Assembly: GCA_022648325.1 (NCBI GenBank)
Contig: JALCMG010000011.1
Span: 19,254 to 83,253 of the forward strand
Origin: Olsenella sp.
GTDB taxonomy: Bacteria > Actinomycetota > Coriobacteriia > Coriobacteriales > Atopobiaceae
Direction: 5' to 3'
DNA: 64,000 bases
Shown piece by piece: positions 19,256 to 28,452 of the stretch. Position 1 is the stretch's first letter. Every line of letters begins with the position of its first letter. The translations under genes were made by a program, and so were the position numbers. The notes beneath the pieces were generated by a model. The model saw only the letters and a list, made by a program, of their open reading frames with translations. It was not told where the DNA came from and searched no databases.

Positions 19256-20020
19256 CTACTTCTTGGCCTTGCCCTGGTTGGCAACGGCGTTGATCTTGGC
19301 CTCGATGGTGGCCGGGTCGCCAATGTAGTGCTTGTCGAGGATGTTCCAGTCCTTGTCGAAGGTGTAGGAGCAAGGAACGCCCGTGGGGATGTTGACCTTG
19401 AGGATCTCCTCGGGGGTGAGGTGCTCGAGCTGCATCACGAGTGCGCGCAGCGAGTTGCCGTGGGCGGCGATAAGAACGCGCTTGCCGCTCTCGAGCTGCG
19501 GCTTGATCTCCTGCTCGAAGTACGGCCACGCGCGGGCGATGGTGTCCTTCAGGCATTCGGTGTAGGGGAGGTCCTCCTGCGGCACGTCGCGGAACATGGC
19601 CTGGACGTGCGGGTCGCGCTCATCGCCGGGCTTAAGCGCGGGCGGCTGAACGTCGAAGGAACGACGCCAGATGAGGACCTGCTCCTCACCGTGCTCCTCG
19701 GCGGCCTTGGCCTTGTTGAGGCCTTGCAGCGCGCCGTAGTGACGCTCGTTGAGGCGCCAAGTCTTGTGGACGGGCAGCCACGCGCGGTCCATCTGGTCGA
19801 GCACGATGTTCAGCGTGTGAATGGCACGCTTGAGCAGGGAAGTGTAGCAGACGTCAAAGTCGTAGCCCTGCTCCTTCAGTGCCTTGCCGCCGGCAGCGGC
19901 CTCCGCGCGGCCGGTGTCGGTGAGGTCGACGTCGGTCCAACCGGTGAAGAGGTTGAGCTTGTTCCACTCGGACTCGCCGTGACGAATGATCACGAGGTGC
20001 ATGTTCTGGTCGTCAGACAT
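19256..20020 (-). CDS. gpmA: 2,3-bisphosphoglycerate-dependent phosphoglycerate mutase
   Basis: 254 residues. Glycolytic interconversion of 3- and 2-phosphoglycerate. The phosphohistidine motif IRHGESEWN is at residues 9-17, followed by FTGWTDVDLT, RLNERHYGALQGLNK and the second catalytic histidine in AAHGNSLRALV. The C-terminal YTFDKDWNILDKHYIGD is typical of GpmA rather than the shorter phosphatase relatives. Start at 20020 has GAAGGGAAG upstream. Single-gene unit ending in its own terminator. Confidence 0.95.
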   Translation of the reverse strand: MSDDQNMHLVIIRHGESEWNKLNLFTGWTDVDLTDTGRAEAAAGGKALKEQGYDFDVCYTSLLKRAIHTLNIVLDQMDRAWLPVHKTWRLNERHYGALQGLNKAKAAEEHGEEQVLIWRRSFDVQPPALKPGDERDPHVQAMFRDVPQEDLPYTECLKDTIARAWPYFEQEIKPQLESGKRVLIAAHGNSLRALVMQLEHLTPEEILKVNIPTGVPCSYTFDKDWNILDKHYIGDPATIEAKINAVANQGKAKK

Positions 20021-20133
20021 GGGCTTCCCTTCTCTTGGGCTCTTTCGTGCGCTTTGGCACATCTATGAATAGTATGACGCAAAAGGGTATAGTTGACATA
20101 GGTTAACTTGAAGCTTGCATGTGGGAGGCAGAA

Positions 20134-20349
20134 ATGAGTCCCCTTGACGTCATCATCATCCTTGCGGTGGCCGCGGTTCTCGTGCTGTGCATTCGCTTCA
20201 TCGCACATGGCGGGGCCAGCGAATGCAGCACCTGCGGAGACACCGGCTGCACCGCTCGCTACAACGGGGGACGCTGCCCTGCAGCAGATGACATGCTCCG
20301 CCGCGCAAACAAGGCCCTCGACAAATCGGGACACCCTAACGCTGGATAG
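20134..20349 (+). CDS. Small Cys-rich membrane-anchored protein (FeoB-associated type)
   Basis: 71 residues: an N-terminal membrane helix (about residues 4-25, LDVIIILAVAAVLVLCIRFI) and a short cytosolic tail with four cysteines in ECSTCGDTGC and GRC. Size, topology and cysteine pattern resemble the FeoB-associated Cys-rich membrane proteins, but no feoA/feoB is nearby, so an iron role is only a suggestion. ATG 20134 has GGGAGG at 20123; an upstream in-frame start at 20119 lacks one. Confidence 0.7.
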   Translation: MSPLDVIIILAVAAVLVLCIRFIAHGGASECSTCGDTGCTARYNGGRCPAADDMLRRANKALDKSGHPNAG

Positions 20350-20420
20350 TTCGCAAATTCGCCTGTCTGTGGTTGCCCCAACGTGTCTCCCACGTCATAA
20401 TTCGCTCCGATGGGAAGGTG

Positions 20421-20436
20421 GAAACAGGCACGAAAT
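20421..20436 (+). promoter_or_regulatory. Weak candidate GlnR-like box upstream of glnA
   Basis: GAAAC-6 bp-GAAAT lies 66-81 bp before the glnA start. It resembles one half of the actinobacterial GlnR site pattern (GTnAC/GAAAC blocks 11 bp apart). A GlnR-like regulator is encoded at 27641. Weak on its own. Confidence 0.3.
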
Positions 20437-20501
20437 ACGGTTGTGGGAACGTAGGACGTGATTGAAACAGTACCTGTGCCCGCACCTTCGGGAGGAGATT
20501 T

Positions 20502-21842
20502 ATGAGCACCGACAAGGACATAGATTTCGTTCTACGCACCGTTGAGGAGCGTGACATCCGCTTTGTTCGCCTGTGGTTCACAGACGTGCTGGGCACGCTC
20601 AAGTCGTTCGCAATCTCCCCCGAGGAGCTCGAGGAGGCTTTCGAGGAGGGCATTGGCTTCGACGGCTCGTCCATCGACGGCTTTGCTCGCCTCGAGGAGT
20701 CGGACATGCTTGCCTTCCCCGACGCCGAGACCTTCCAGCTCCTTCCCTGGCGCCCCACCGAGAGTGGCGTCGCGCGCGTGTTCTGCAACATCCGCACCCC
20801 CTCTCGTGAGCCCTTCGCCGGCGATTCCCGTGGTTGCCTTACCCGCGTCTTCGAGCGCGCCGACCGCGAGGGCTATGTGTTCAACGTGGGGCCCAAGATC
20901 GAGTACTTCTACTTCGATAACGGCGTCAATCCCGTGCCGCTTGACACCGCCGGCTACTTTGACCTCACCCCGAGCGACGTGGCAAACGACCTACGCCGCC
21001 AGACCACGCTCACGCTCGAGAAGATGTCCGTCCCCGTGCAGTACTCCTTCCACGGAGGCGGCCCCTCTCAGAACGTCATCGAGCTGCGCTTTACCGAGGC
21101 CGTGAGTTGCGCCGACAACATCATGTCCTCTCGCCTGGTCATCAAGCAGGAGGCCGCTGCCGAGGGGCTCTTCGCGTCGTTCATGCCCAAGCCCCTCTCG
21201 GACGCGCCGGGCTCCGCGATGTTCCTCTGCATGTCGCTCTTCGACCACGATGGCGAGAACCTCTTCTGGGCCCCCAAGACCGAGCACCCCGCGCACCTTT
21301 CCGAGCTGGCACAGCACTTCGTGGCTGGCCTTCTCCGCTACGCCCCCGAGTACACGCTGGTCACCAATCCCACTGTGAACTCCTACAAGCGCTTCATCAC
21401 GTCGGGAGAGGTGCCCAACTACGCCACCTGGGGTCGCAAGAACCGTTCTGCGCTGGTGCGCGTCCCTACGCACAAGCCGGGCAAGCACGTTGCCACCCGC
21501 GTCGAGCTGCGCAGCCCCGACAACACGGCTAACCCCTACCTCGCTCTTGCCGTCACGCTGGCGGCTGGCCTGAAGGGCATCGAGGACGAGCTGCCCCTCC
21601 CCGAGGAGGCAACGGTCGACACCTTCTCGCAGACCGAGCGCGAGCTTGCGGCCAAGGGCATCGAACGCCTGCCGCGCACCCTGGGCGAGGCCGTCGACCG
21701 CTTCGAGGAGTCCGAGCTCATACGAGAGACCCTGGGTGACCACATCTTCAACTACCTGGTGGAGAGCAAGCGCCGGGAGTGGGAGGAGTTCTGCACGACC
21801 GTCACCGACTGGGAGCGCGTGCACTACTACGGTGGCGTGTAG
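20502..21842 (+). CDS. glnA: Type I glutamine synthetase
   Basis: 446 residues; makes glutamine from glutamate, ammonia and ATP. N-terminal beta-grasp domain with GIGFDGSSIDGFARLEESDM, then the catalytic domain with HGGGPSQNVIELRF, TNPTVNSYKRF, NRSALVRVP and the Arg-flap RVELRSPDNTANPYLALA. The length of about 446 and the lack of the tyrosine-adenylylation loop of the 470-residue form place it with GSI-alpha enzymes, which are controlled by feedback inhibition and regulators rather than adenylylation. Good GGAGGAG site before ATG 20502. Monocistronic, closed by the terminator at 21868. Confidence 0.95.
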   Translation: MSTDKDIDFVLRTVEERDIRFVRLWFTDVLGTLKSFAISPEELEEAFEEGIGFDGSSIDGFARLEESDMLAFPDAETFQLLPWRPTESGVARVFCNIRTPSREPFAGDSRGCLTRVFERADREGYVFNVGPKIEYFYFDNGVNPVPLDTAGYFDLTPSDVANDLRRQTTLTLEKMSVPVQYSFHGGGPSQNVIELRFTEAVSCADNIMSSRLVIKQEAAAEGLFASFMPKPLSDAPGSAMFLCMSLFDHDGENLFWAPKTEHPAHLSELAQHFVAGLLRYAPEYTLVTNPTVNSYKRFITSGEVPNYATWGRKNRSALVRVPTHKPGKHVATRVELRSPDNTANPYLALAVTLAAGLKGIEDELPLPEEATVDTFSQTERELAAKGIERLPRTLGEAVDRFEESELIRETLGDHIFNYLVESKRREWEEFCTTVTDWERVHYYGGV

Positions 21843-21867
21843 GCTGCGGTCTTCGGTACGCGTTGGG

Positions 21868-21899
21868 GGCGCCCGCCGAGAAAACCGGTGGGCGCCTTT
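21868..21899 (+). terminator. Terminator of glnA
   Basis: Stem GGCGCCCGCC/GGTGGGCGCC with a 9-nt loop, followed by TTTC, 25 bp after the stop codon. Confidence 0.8.
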
Positions 21900-21904
21900 C
21901 TCGT

Positions 21905-21931
21905 GAGACAAAGGGACAGTCCCTTTGTCTC
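21905..21931. repeat. Family C palindrome, copy 4 of 6
   Basis: Same arms as the copy at 8884, immediately after the glnA terminator. Confidence 0.95.
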
Positions 21932-22223
21932 GTGTCCGGGTGTTGGGCTGACATCCGAGCGAAGGATTCGCGCGCACTTGCTACGGAAAGCGGTCTTCCG
22001 GCGGCGGAATGACACCCGAGAGTAGGTCTGGGACGGAATGCTGTACGAGAGGGCCCCTCAGGCGCCGTTTTGGCATCTGAGGGCAAGTTTCCTGAGGGCA
22101 AGTTTCCGCATTGTGTACGAGAAAGGCCTGCCGACGTCTTTGGGTTCCACCGTCGGCTCTCTGCTCTCGGGCCCTTCTCCTTTTCGCCTGGCCGGCACCT
22201 TTCCCGACGACCCCTGTTCCAGA

Positions 22224-22300
22224 TTATTGCGCGTTATTCCTGAGATTCTATTGCTCAACTGGCCGTATGTCGCAACGGCGAGAAATAACGTGCAATAAAT
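22224..22300. repeat. Family A hairpin, TTATTGCRCG stem type
   Basis: 77 bp. Arms TTATTGCGCGTTATT (from 22225) and AATAACGTGCAATAA (22285-22299) pair with one G-T; the centre on the minus strand reads GGCCAGTTGAG. Confidence 0.85.
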
Positions 22301-22453
22301 TTGGAGTGGTCGGAGCAGGACTGCGTGGGTGGAGCAGGGCAGCGCCAGCAGAGAGGGGCGGTACAGACGGCGTAGGGCGCGCAACCCCATGGCCGTGCCG
22401 GGTCCTGGTCCTTCAATCACCCTCGACCCTTCCATCCTGCTTCAACCGGAGAA

Positions 22454-22522
22454 TAGCTCCTTTTCTTAATCAGCTTTCACATTTGCCCAGTTGGCGAGTA
22501 TCGCGATTAAGAAAAGGAGCTA
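22454..22522. repeat. Family A hairpin, stem type TAGCTCCTTTTCTTAAT
   Basis: 69 bp with a perfect 17-bp inverted repeat (22454-22470 and 22506-22522) and CCAGTTGGCGAG at the centre, the same centre as the element at 30808, which has unrelated arms. Confidence 0.88.
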
Positions 22523-22712
22523 AACTCCGCTGGCCGGAGGCGCAGCAGCAAACGCGCGGCAGCGAAGTCGATGCAGCAGAGGCGCGGCACCGGAGGTGTG
22601 GCAGCGAGGGCGCGGCACCGGGGACGTATACCGCGGGGTGGACGGTCGACGTCAGCTGGCGGGTGAGAGGGGCGTCGCGCCTCGACCCGCCTTGTCATTT
22701 CCGGTTGGTAGC

Positions 22713-22797
22713 AGTATTGGTTGAAGCACTTATATGCAACAGCAATAGTCGCAAATCGCTGACCTGCGGTTTATCAGTAATTGAATTGCTCAATACT
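22713..22797. repeat. Possible divergent family A-like hairpin
   Basis: Arms AGTATTG and CAATACT enclose about 70 bp whose middle on the minus strand contains CCGCAGGTCAGCGA, resembling the centre of the element at 28688. Weaker than the others. Confidence 0.45.
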
Positions 22798-23161
22798 CGG
22801 GGATACCTTGAAAAACCGTATCCCAACCGTCAATATCTGCCAATTCGACCACACGGGCCCCCTTGGAGCCTCGCTGCTCCTGCCGCCCCACACGCCTGCC
22901 CAGAGACTCCACCTTATGCGCATTGTTGCATAGGAATTCAGCGACCATTACAAAAACTGCTCAGAATATACCATAAACAGGCATAATAATAAATAATAAT
23001 GCATAAATTGTCAGAAAATAGCAGCTCACTCTTTGTCAATCTTGTTAAGAAACCACTAAGCCAGACCGTTCGCGGATCCGTTGAGCCAAACTACTTGACC
23101 AGCGGAGGGGTGGTATCAAGGCCGCAATGTTCCCCTCACGTTAGAGAGAGAAGAGCATCTC

Positions 23162-24010
23162 ATGAAGCAGCTCGCGTCACTCACGCGCCGCGACTTTCTC
23201 GCGTGCGCAATGGCAGCCATGGGCACGGCGGCACTCGCCGGATGTGGCTCCACGTCGTCCTCAACGGGCGCCTCCAGCAGTTCGGCAGCCGCGTCTTCCA
23301 AGGATACCTACACCCTGGTGAAGGACGGGCAGCTCACCATTGCCTCGGACCTCGCCAACCCGCCGCTTGACTACACCGACACCTCGACCAACGAGCCCGC
23401 GGGCTTCGAGGTCGAGCTCATGCAGGCCATTGGCGAGAAGCTCGGCCTTACGAGCGTGTACCTCTCGCCCGTGAAGTTCGACACCATCATCCCCACCATC
23501 AAGCAGGGCGGCACGGCCGACGTGGGCGTCTCCAACTTCACCATCACCGACGAGCGCAAGCAGGAGATTGACTTCACCGACCCCTACCTGGACTCCAACC
23601 AGGGCCTCGTGACCGCAAAGTCCGCCACCAAGACCACGCAGGACGACCTCAACTCTGCAGACGTCAAGGTTGCCGCGCAGGCCGGCACCACCGGTGAGTC
23701 CTGGGTCGAGGAGAACCTCCCCAACGCCACCCTGGTCTCCCTCGACGACCCGGTTGTCGCGCTCACGGGCGTCCAGTCCGGCCTCTACGACGCGGCCGTG
23801 GCCGACCTTCCCGTGGTTCAGTACCTCGTGAACAACTCCTTCACGGACTGCCAGGTCTCCATCGAGATTCCCACGGGCGAGCAGTACGGCATCGTCGTCT
23901 CCAAGGACAACCCCGCGCTCACGAGTGCGATCAACGACGCGCTGTCCCAGCTCGACGAGGATGGCACGCTGAAAGACCTCAAGACCAAGTGGTTTGGCTC
24001 AGACCTGTAA
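23162..24010 (+). CDS. Amino acid ABC transporter substrate-binding lipoprotein (first of two)
   Basis: 282 residues. The leader MKQLASLTRRDFL...ALAGCGS ends in a lipobox (LAGC, Cys about 27) and also has a twin-arginine RRDFL, so Tat-type export of a lipoprotein is possible. A Ser-rich linker leads to a type II periplasmic-binding fold of the polar amino acid family (ADLANPPLDYTD, GFEVELMQAIGEKLG, FDTIIPTIKQGGTADVGVSNFTITDER). Presumably captures an amino acid and delivers it to the permease at 25041. It is about half identical by eye to the next gene, indicating a tandem gene duplication. Start 23162 follows an AGAGAGAAGAG purine tract. Confidence 0.9.
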   Translation: MKQLASLTRRDFLACAMAAMGTAALAGCGSTSSSTGASSSSAAASSKDTYTLVKDGQLTIASDLANPPLDYTDTSTNEPAGFEVELMQAIGEKLGLTSVYLSPVKFDTIIPTIKQGGTADVGVSNFTITDERKQEIDFTDPYLDSNQGLVTAKSATKTTQDDLNSADVKVAAQAGTTGESWVEENLPNATLVSLDDPVVALTGVQSGLYDAAVADLPVVQYLVNNSFTDCQVSIEIPTGEQYGIVVSKDNPALTSAINDALSQLDEDGTLKDLKTKWFGSDL

Positions 24011-24104
24011 CGGTTCGTGTTCACCGCCTGTAACGTTGTGCGGTAACAATGGGGGACAAGCACTGCCCGTCATCAGACGGGAGGGGAAGGAAGAAGGGAA
24101 TACC

Positions 24105-24965
24105 ATGAAGGATTCCATGAACAGGCGTCAGTTCATTCTCGCCGCGGGCGCCCTTGCGGGCAGCGCGGTGCTTGCGGGCTGCGGCGGCAGCTCCACTAGC
24201 AGCTCCAGCACGTCTACCAGCACGGACTCGTCTTCGAACGCCGCGTCCTCCTCGAGCGACGACTCCTACACGCTCGTGAAGAACGGCACCCTGACCGTCG
24301 TGGCCGAGCTGGGCTTTGCCCCGTTCGAGTACATGAACGACAAGACCGGCGACCCCGAGGGCTTCGACGTCGACGTCATCAACGCCGTCGCGGACAAGAT
24401 GGGCCTCCAGTGCGAGTACCTGCCCAACCAGAAGTTCGACACCCTGGTGCCCCTCATCAAGCAGGGCGGCAAGGCCGACGTCTCCATTGCGGCCATCACG
24501 ATCACCGACGAGCGCGAGGAGTCCGTCGACTTCTCCGAGCCCTACCTCGACTCCAACCAGGCCATCGTTGCCATCAAGGGTTCCACCGAGACCGAGGAGA
24601 CCCTAAACGACGCCTCCAAGCAGGTCGTCTGCCAGGGCGGCACCACCGGCAACGACTGGATCACCGAGAACCTCCCCAACGCCACGTGCGTGCCTGTGGA
24701 CGACGTCACGGCCGCCCTCACCGGCGTCCAGACCGGACTCTACAACGCCATGGTCGTCGACCTCCCCGTGGCCAAGTACATGCTCACCAACTCCTTCTCC
24801 GACCTGGACATTATCGAGGAGATCGCCACGGGCGAGCAGTACGGCATCGCGATCTCGAAGGACAACCCCAACCTCACGAAGGCCGTCAACAAGGCGCTCG
24901 AGGACATGAAGAGCGACGGCACGATGGACTCCATCGAGACCAAGTGGTTCGGCTCGACCATCTAG
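24105..24965 (+). CDS. Amino acid ABC transporter substrate-binding lipoprotein (second of two)
   Basis: 286 residues. Signal MKDSMNRRQFILAAG..VLAGCGG with Tat-like RRQF and lipobox LAGC, then a Ser/Thr linker (about residues 28-50) and the polar amino acid binding domain (LGFAPFEYMNDKTGDPEGFDVDVINAVADKMG, FDTLVPLIKQGGKADVSIAAITITDERE). ATG 24105 follows AAGAAGGGAA. It is paralogous to the preceding gene; two binding proteins for one permease suggests two ligand specificities, or two copies feeding one channel. A hairpin-T4 structure follows it, which could lower read-through into the permease gene. Confidence 0.9.
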   Translation: MKDSMNRRQFILAAGALAGSAVLAGCGGSSTSSSSTSTSTDSSSNAASSSSDDSYTLVKNGTLTVVAELGFAPFEYMNDKTGDPEGFDVDVINAVADKMGLQCEYLPNQKFDTLVPLIKQGGKADVSIAAITITDEREESVDFSEPYLDSNQAIVAIKGSTETEETLNDASKQVVCQGGTTGNDWITENLPNATCVPVDDVTAALTGVQTGLYNAMVVDLPVAKYMLTNSFSDLDIIEEIATGEQYGIAISKDNPNLTKAVNKALEDMKSDGTMDSIETKWFGSTI

Positions 24966-24993
24966 TAGGGACAACTGAGGAACCGATTCGACG

Positions 24994-25018
24994 GCGGGGC
25001 CTGCACGGCCCCGCTTTT
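24994..25018 (+). terminator. Intercistronic terminator or attenuator
   Basis: Stem GCGGGGCC/GGCCCCGC followed by TTTT between the second binding-protein gene and the permease. Such a site commonly sets binding protein expression above that of the membrane parts. Confidence 0.75.
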
Positions 25019-25040
25019 CCAGTCAGGAGCGAGGATTACC

Positions 25041-26522
25041 TTGGCATACATGCATGAGAACGCCATGACGAGAGGGGAGAGCCACCACGCGAGGCGCGTG
25101 CCCACGCTCTCCCTCGCGCTTGCGGCAGCGCTCGTCCTTGTCGCCACCCTGGCGCTCCTCCCCGTGAGCGCGCTTGCCATGACCACCAACAAGGCCACGG
25201 CGCGCCCCAACGAGGACGGCGGCTCCGGCGTCATTGGCGCCATGGACACGCGTCTTACCTGGGAGGGAACCGTCGGTGACGACGAGGAGGTCTCCTCGGT
25301 CACGCTGAGCCTCCCCGAGGGCGCGACTTTCGACCACGCGAGCACCCGCATCACCGTGCTCGACGGCCTCAACCGCACGAGCATCGACGGCACCGCAACC
25401 TCGGCGGGTAACTCGGTGACCGTGCAGTTCTCCGAGAGCATCCCTGCTGGCTCGCTCGTGCGCCTCGAGATCACGAACATGCAGTTCCCCGCAGAGGGCG
25501 GCGACTATGTGGTCTCGGGCAGCTACACTAACGCCGACGGCCAGTCGCACGCGCTCGACGACTCCGCCGCCATCACGGTGATCGCCAACACGCCGCTCCA
25601 GGCAGCCGTGAGCTGGCTCGACGCGCAGCCCTGGGTTGTGGCGTGGAACTCCAACCCGTTCCTCGGCATGTTCTTCAAGCCCCAGCTGCTCCTCACGTCG
25701 TTTGCCTCGCTCTTCCCCGGCTGGCTCGTCTGCCTGGGCATCGTGCTTGTCTGCTACCCGTTTGCCATCGTGCTTGGCCTGGCCTTCGCCATGCTCAAGA
25801 CCAGCCGTCACAAGGTGCTGCGCGCCATCGCCATCTGCTACATCAACCTTCTGCGCGGCACGCCGCTCTTCCTGCAGATTTACATCATGTTCTTTGGCCT
25901 GCCCATGGTGGGCATCAACATCGACAACAACGTCCTGGGCGTCATCGTGATGGCCGTGAACTCCTCGGCGTACCTGGCCGAGATCTTCCGCGCGGGCATC
26001 CAGTCCATCCCGCAGGGCCAGTACGAGGCCGCCGCCTCCCTGGGCATGAACGGCTTCCAGACCATGACCTCCATCATCCTGCCGCAGACCGTTCGCCGCG
26101 TCATCCCCACGGTTACCAGCGACTTCATCACGTCCTACAAGGACACGTCGCTGCTGTCCTCGGTGGGTGTCATGGAGCTCATGATGTTCTCGAAGAACCT
26201 TACCACCACCTCGGGCAACATCACGCCGTACATGGCTGCCGCCATCTACTACCTCATCGTGACGCTGCCGCTCATCAAGGTCGTTGGCATCGTCGAGAAC
26301 AACATCGCCCGCTCCGAGCGTGGCGGCGGCCCCAGGCCCAAGCGCCGCGTCGTGAACGGCGCCTCTCAGCAGACTTCTGATGCCGAGCAGGATTTTGCCT
26401 CCTCTGCCGAGGCCTCTCACGCCGAGGCGGCTAAGCCCGCCACCGACGTCTTTGCGGCCCTTTCGGCGCCGTTTGTCTCGCATCCCACCGTCGACCTTGG
26501 AGGTGTCGCAGATGGCGAATAA
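25041..26522 (+). CDS. Amino acid ABC permease with extra N-terminal secreted domain
   Basis: 493 residues, about twice the usual HisM/GlnP-type permease. Residues about 22-47 form a signal or anchor helix, followed by about 150 residues predicted outside the membrane and rich in beta-type pattern ([30 protein letters not shown] ... [14 protein letters not shown]). The permease part then runs from about residue 205, with the transporter coupling motif [21 protein letters not shown] (EAA loop) and [12 protein letters not shown]. The tail is hydrophilic. TTG 25041 has GAGG six bases upstream; ATG 25050 is the alternative. It overlaps the ATPase gene by 11 bp. The extra domain is not a periplasmic-binding domain as in GlnPQ fusions; its role is unknown. 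Confidence 0.88.
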   Translation: MAYMHENAMTRGESHHARRVPTLSLALAAALVLVATLALLPVSALAMTTNKATARPNEDGGSGVIGAMDTRLTWEGTVGDDEEVSSVTLSLPEGATFDHASTRITVLDGLNRTSIDGTATSAGNSVTVQFSESIPAGSLVRLEITNMQFPAEGGDYVVSGSYTNADGQSHALDDSAAITVIANTPLQAAVSWLDAQPWVVAWNSNPFLGMFFKPQLLLTSFASLFPGWLVCLGIVLVCYPFAIVLGLAFAMLKTSRHKVLRAIAICYINLLRGTPLFLQIYIMFFGLPMVGINIDNNVLGVIVMAVNSSAYLAEIFRAGIQSIPQGQYEAAASLGMNGFQTMTSIILPQTVRRVIPTVTSDFITSYKDTSLLSSVGVMELMMFSKNLTTTSGNITPYMAAAIYYLIVTLPLIKVVGIVENNIARSERGGGPRPKRRVVNGASQQTSDAEQDFASSAEASHAEAAKPATDVFAALSAPFVSHPTVDLGGVADGE

Positions 26523-27378
26523 GCACCGTCATTCGCACGAGGACGTGCCCGTCGTCCCCGATGCCCTCTCTGCCGAGGAGGCGGCCAGCCTCGCCTTTGC
26601 CTCGGACAAGACCCTCACCAAGCACCACTTCACCGAGGGCGAGCACCCCATCGTGCGCATCGAGCACCTCAACAAGTCCTTCGACGAGACGAAGGTCCTG
26701 CGCGACGTCAACCTGGACGTGTGGCCCGGAGAGGTCGTCGTGGTGCTGGGGCCGTCCGGCTCGGGCAAGTCAACGATGCTGCGCTGCATCAACCTGCTCG
26801 AGACGCCCACGGCCGGCCACATCCTGATCGAGGACCAGGAGATCACGGGGCAGAGCAAGACCGACGTCAACAAGCTGCGCCGCGAGGTTGGTATGGTGTT
26901 CCAGTCGTTCAACCTCTTCCCGCACCTCACTGCCAAGCAGAACGTGATGATCGGCCAGACCAAGGTCCTCAAGCGCTCCAAGGAGGAGGCCGAGGCGGAG
27001 GCCATGAAGCAGCTCACGGCTGTGGGCCTGGCGGACCGCGCTGACTTTAAGCCGCCCCAGCTCTCCGGTGGCCAGCAACAGCGCGTGGCCATCGCCCGCG
27101 CCGTGGCCATGCACCCCAACGTGCTGCTCTTCGACGAGCCCACGAGCGCCCTGGACCCGGAGTTGGTCCGCGGCGTCCTCGACGCCATCCGCGACCTGGC
27201 CGAGAACTCAGGCATGACCATGATCGTGGTCACACACGAGATGGACTTCGCCCGCGAGGTCGCCGACCGCGTGGTCTTCATGGAGGACGGCGTGGTGGTT
27301 GAGCAGGGCGTGCCCGAGAAGGTCTTCGACCATCCCGAGAACACGCGCACTGCCAAGTTCCTGGGGTCCATCGGCTAG
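26512..27378 (+). CDS. Polar amino acid ABC transporter ATP-binding protein (GlnQ-like)
   Basis: 288 residues. The ABC domain begins near residue 48; Walker [11 protein letters not shown]-loop [12 protein letters not shown], signature [14 protein letters not shown], Walker [14 protein letters not shown] and H-loop VVTHEMDFA are complete. The GlnQ/HisP class is clear from FNLFPHLT and [12 protein letters not shown]. An unusual 45-residue N-terminal extension begins [11 protein letters not shown], His- and acid-rich. ATG 26512 lies inside the end of the permease gene after GGAGG, so translation is coupled. Powers import of the ligand held by the two lipoproteins at 23162 and 24105. Confidence 0.93.
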   Translation: MANKHRHSHEDVPVVPDALSAEEAASLAFASDKTLTKHHFTEGEHPIVRIEHLNKSFDETKVLRDVNLDVWPGEVVVVLGPSGSGKSTMLRCINLLETPTAGHILIEDQEITGQSKTDVNKLRREVGMVFQSFNLFPHLTAKQNVMIGQTKVLKRSKEEAEAEAMKQLTAVGLADRADFKPPQLSGGQQQRVAIARAVAMHPNVLLFDEPTSALDPELVRGVLDAIRDLAENSGMTMIVVTHEMDFAREVADRVVFMEDGVVVEQGVPEKVFDHPENTRTAKFLGSIG

Positions 27379-27640
27379 CTGCGAGTGCGCCGGCCCGTCG
27401 CTTGACGGCCTCCTTGCCTGGAGTTTATGGGACGAAATTGCCTTAAACTGTCCCAGAGATATGTGCGTAGATTGTGAGATAGGGGTGCCGCTTCGGTTAC
27501 AGCTGCATGCGGCATCCCTTCTAGCTGCGACGCATTTGGAATTTCTTGCGCTTGTCCAGTCATGCGCGCGGCTGTGCTACTCTGTTTTCTGGACTATGAA
27601 CAAGCTGCAACAGCTATGACCAACCGGCAGGGGGCTACGA

Positions 27641-28315
27641 GTGCATCACAAAAACATCCTGCTCATATCTGGTACCACGCGCCTGCACGACCGTATGCGC
27701 GACCTCTCTCATGCCATCGACGTCTCCATCGCCCTTGCAAACGAGGAGACCTTCTCGCAGGCCGTGTCCTCTGGACACGAGTTTGACCTCGTCATTCTCG
27801 ATGCTGAGGGCATGTCTCAGGACACCCTCAATGCCGTGGATTCCTTTGTCGCCGAGAATGGCTTTATTCCCATGCTGCTGGTGCAGGACCCGGACAAGCT
27901 GGCCACCATGCGCATGCCCACGCAGGGCAAGAATGACTTCATTCTCTCCACGGCGGGCGTCGACGAGCTTGAGGTGCGCTGCTCGCTTTTGCTCTGGCCA
28001 GGCGAGGAGAGCGCTCCCGCGGATATTGTGACCGTGGACAACATGACCATCAACCTGGCCACCTACCAGGTCTACATCGACGAGAAGCCCGTTGACCTCA
28101 CGCTCATGGAGTACTCGCTTCTGTCGTTTCTGGCCACGCACCCGTCGCGCGCGTACTCCCGCGAGACGCTGCTGCACCGCGTGTGGGGCTTCGAGTACTG
28201 CGGTGGCACGCGAACCGTCGACGTGCACATCCGCCGCGTGCGCTCCAAGGTTGGTCCGCAGGTGGCGGCGCACATCGTGACCATCCGCGGCGTGGGGTAC
28301 CTCTTCCGCGTGTAG
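27641..28315 (+). CDS. Orphan OmpR-family regulator, GlnR-like
   Basis: 224 residues. The N-terminal receiver-like domain lacks the usual acidic pair ([10 protein letters not shown]) but keeps LVILDAEG, and the [14 protein letters not shown] segment parallels ILLLSTGPAEIDAR of actinobacterial GlnR. The C-terminal winged helix (about residues 125-224) has [27 protein letters not shown], again very close to GlnR ([22 protein letters not shown], from memory). No histidine kinase is adjacent, as for GlnR. Together with the amino acid transporter upstream and glnA 6 kb away, a nitrogen regulator is a reasonable inference; I have not run an alignment. GTG 27641 follows CAGGGGG. Confidence 0.78.
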   Translation: [224 protein letters not shown]

Positions 28316-28347
28316 GTACCGGTGCTGGAACAAAGGCTGAGTTGCTT

Positions 28348-28374
28348 GGGGCTGCCGCAAGGCGGCCCTTTTTT
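28348..28374 (+). terminator. Terminator after GlnR-like gene
   Basis: Stem GGGCTGCC/GGCGGCCC with a GCAA loop and six T residues, about 30 bp after the stop. Confidence 0.88.
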
Positions 28375-28452
28375 GGTGCGAGTCCTCTGCCGGCCCGCTC
28401 TCATTCCGCGAGCCCGCCGCTACACTGCGCGGCAGCCTTGTCTAGTCGAAAA

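Larger units (their letters stand above)
21932..23161. other. 1.2-kb gene-free region rich in hairpin elements
   Basis: No open frame here looks real. It holds a 15-bp tandem direct repeat near 22078, family A hairpins at 22224 and 22454, a related element at 22713, a GGGATAC/GTATCCC hairpin at 22800-22824, and degenerate GC-rich repeats at about 22300-22420 and 22540-22640. The last 200 bp before 23162 are AT-rich and probably contain the promoter of the transporter operon. Confidence 0.65.

Noticed and set aside
20093..20098. TTGACA as -35 of the small Cys-rich protein gene
   Set aside because: No acceptable -10 element stands at 16-18 bp downstream.
22111..22986. 291-codon plus-strand frame in the region after glnA
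   Set aside because: It runs through three hairpin elements and a minisatellite tract; composition is not protein-like.
25041..25640. N-terminal part of the permease as a fused substrate-binding domain
   Set aside because: Only about 150 residues and none of the motifs seen in the two neighbouring binding lipoproteins.
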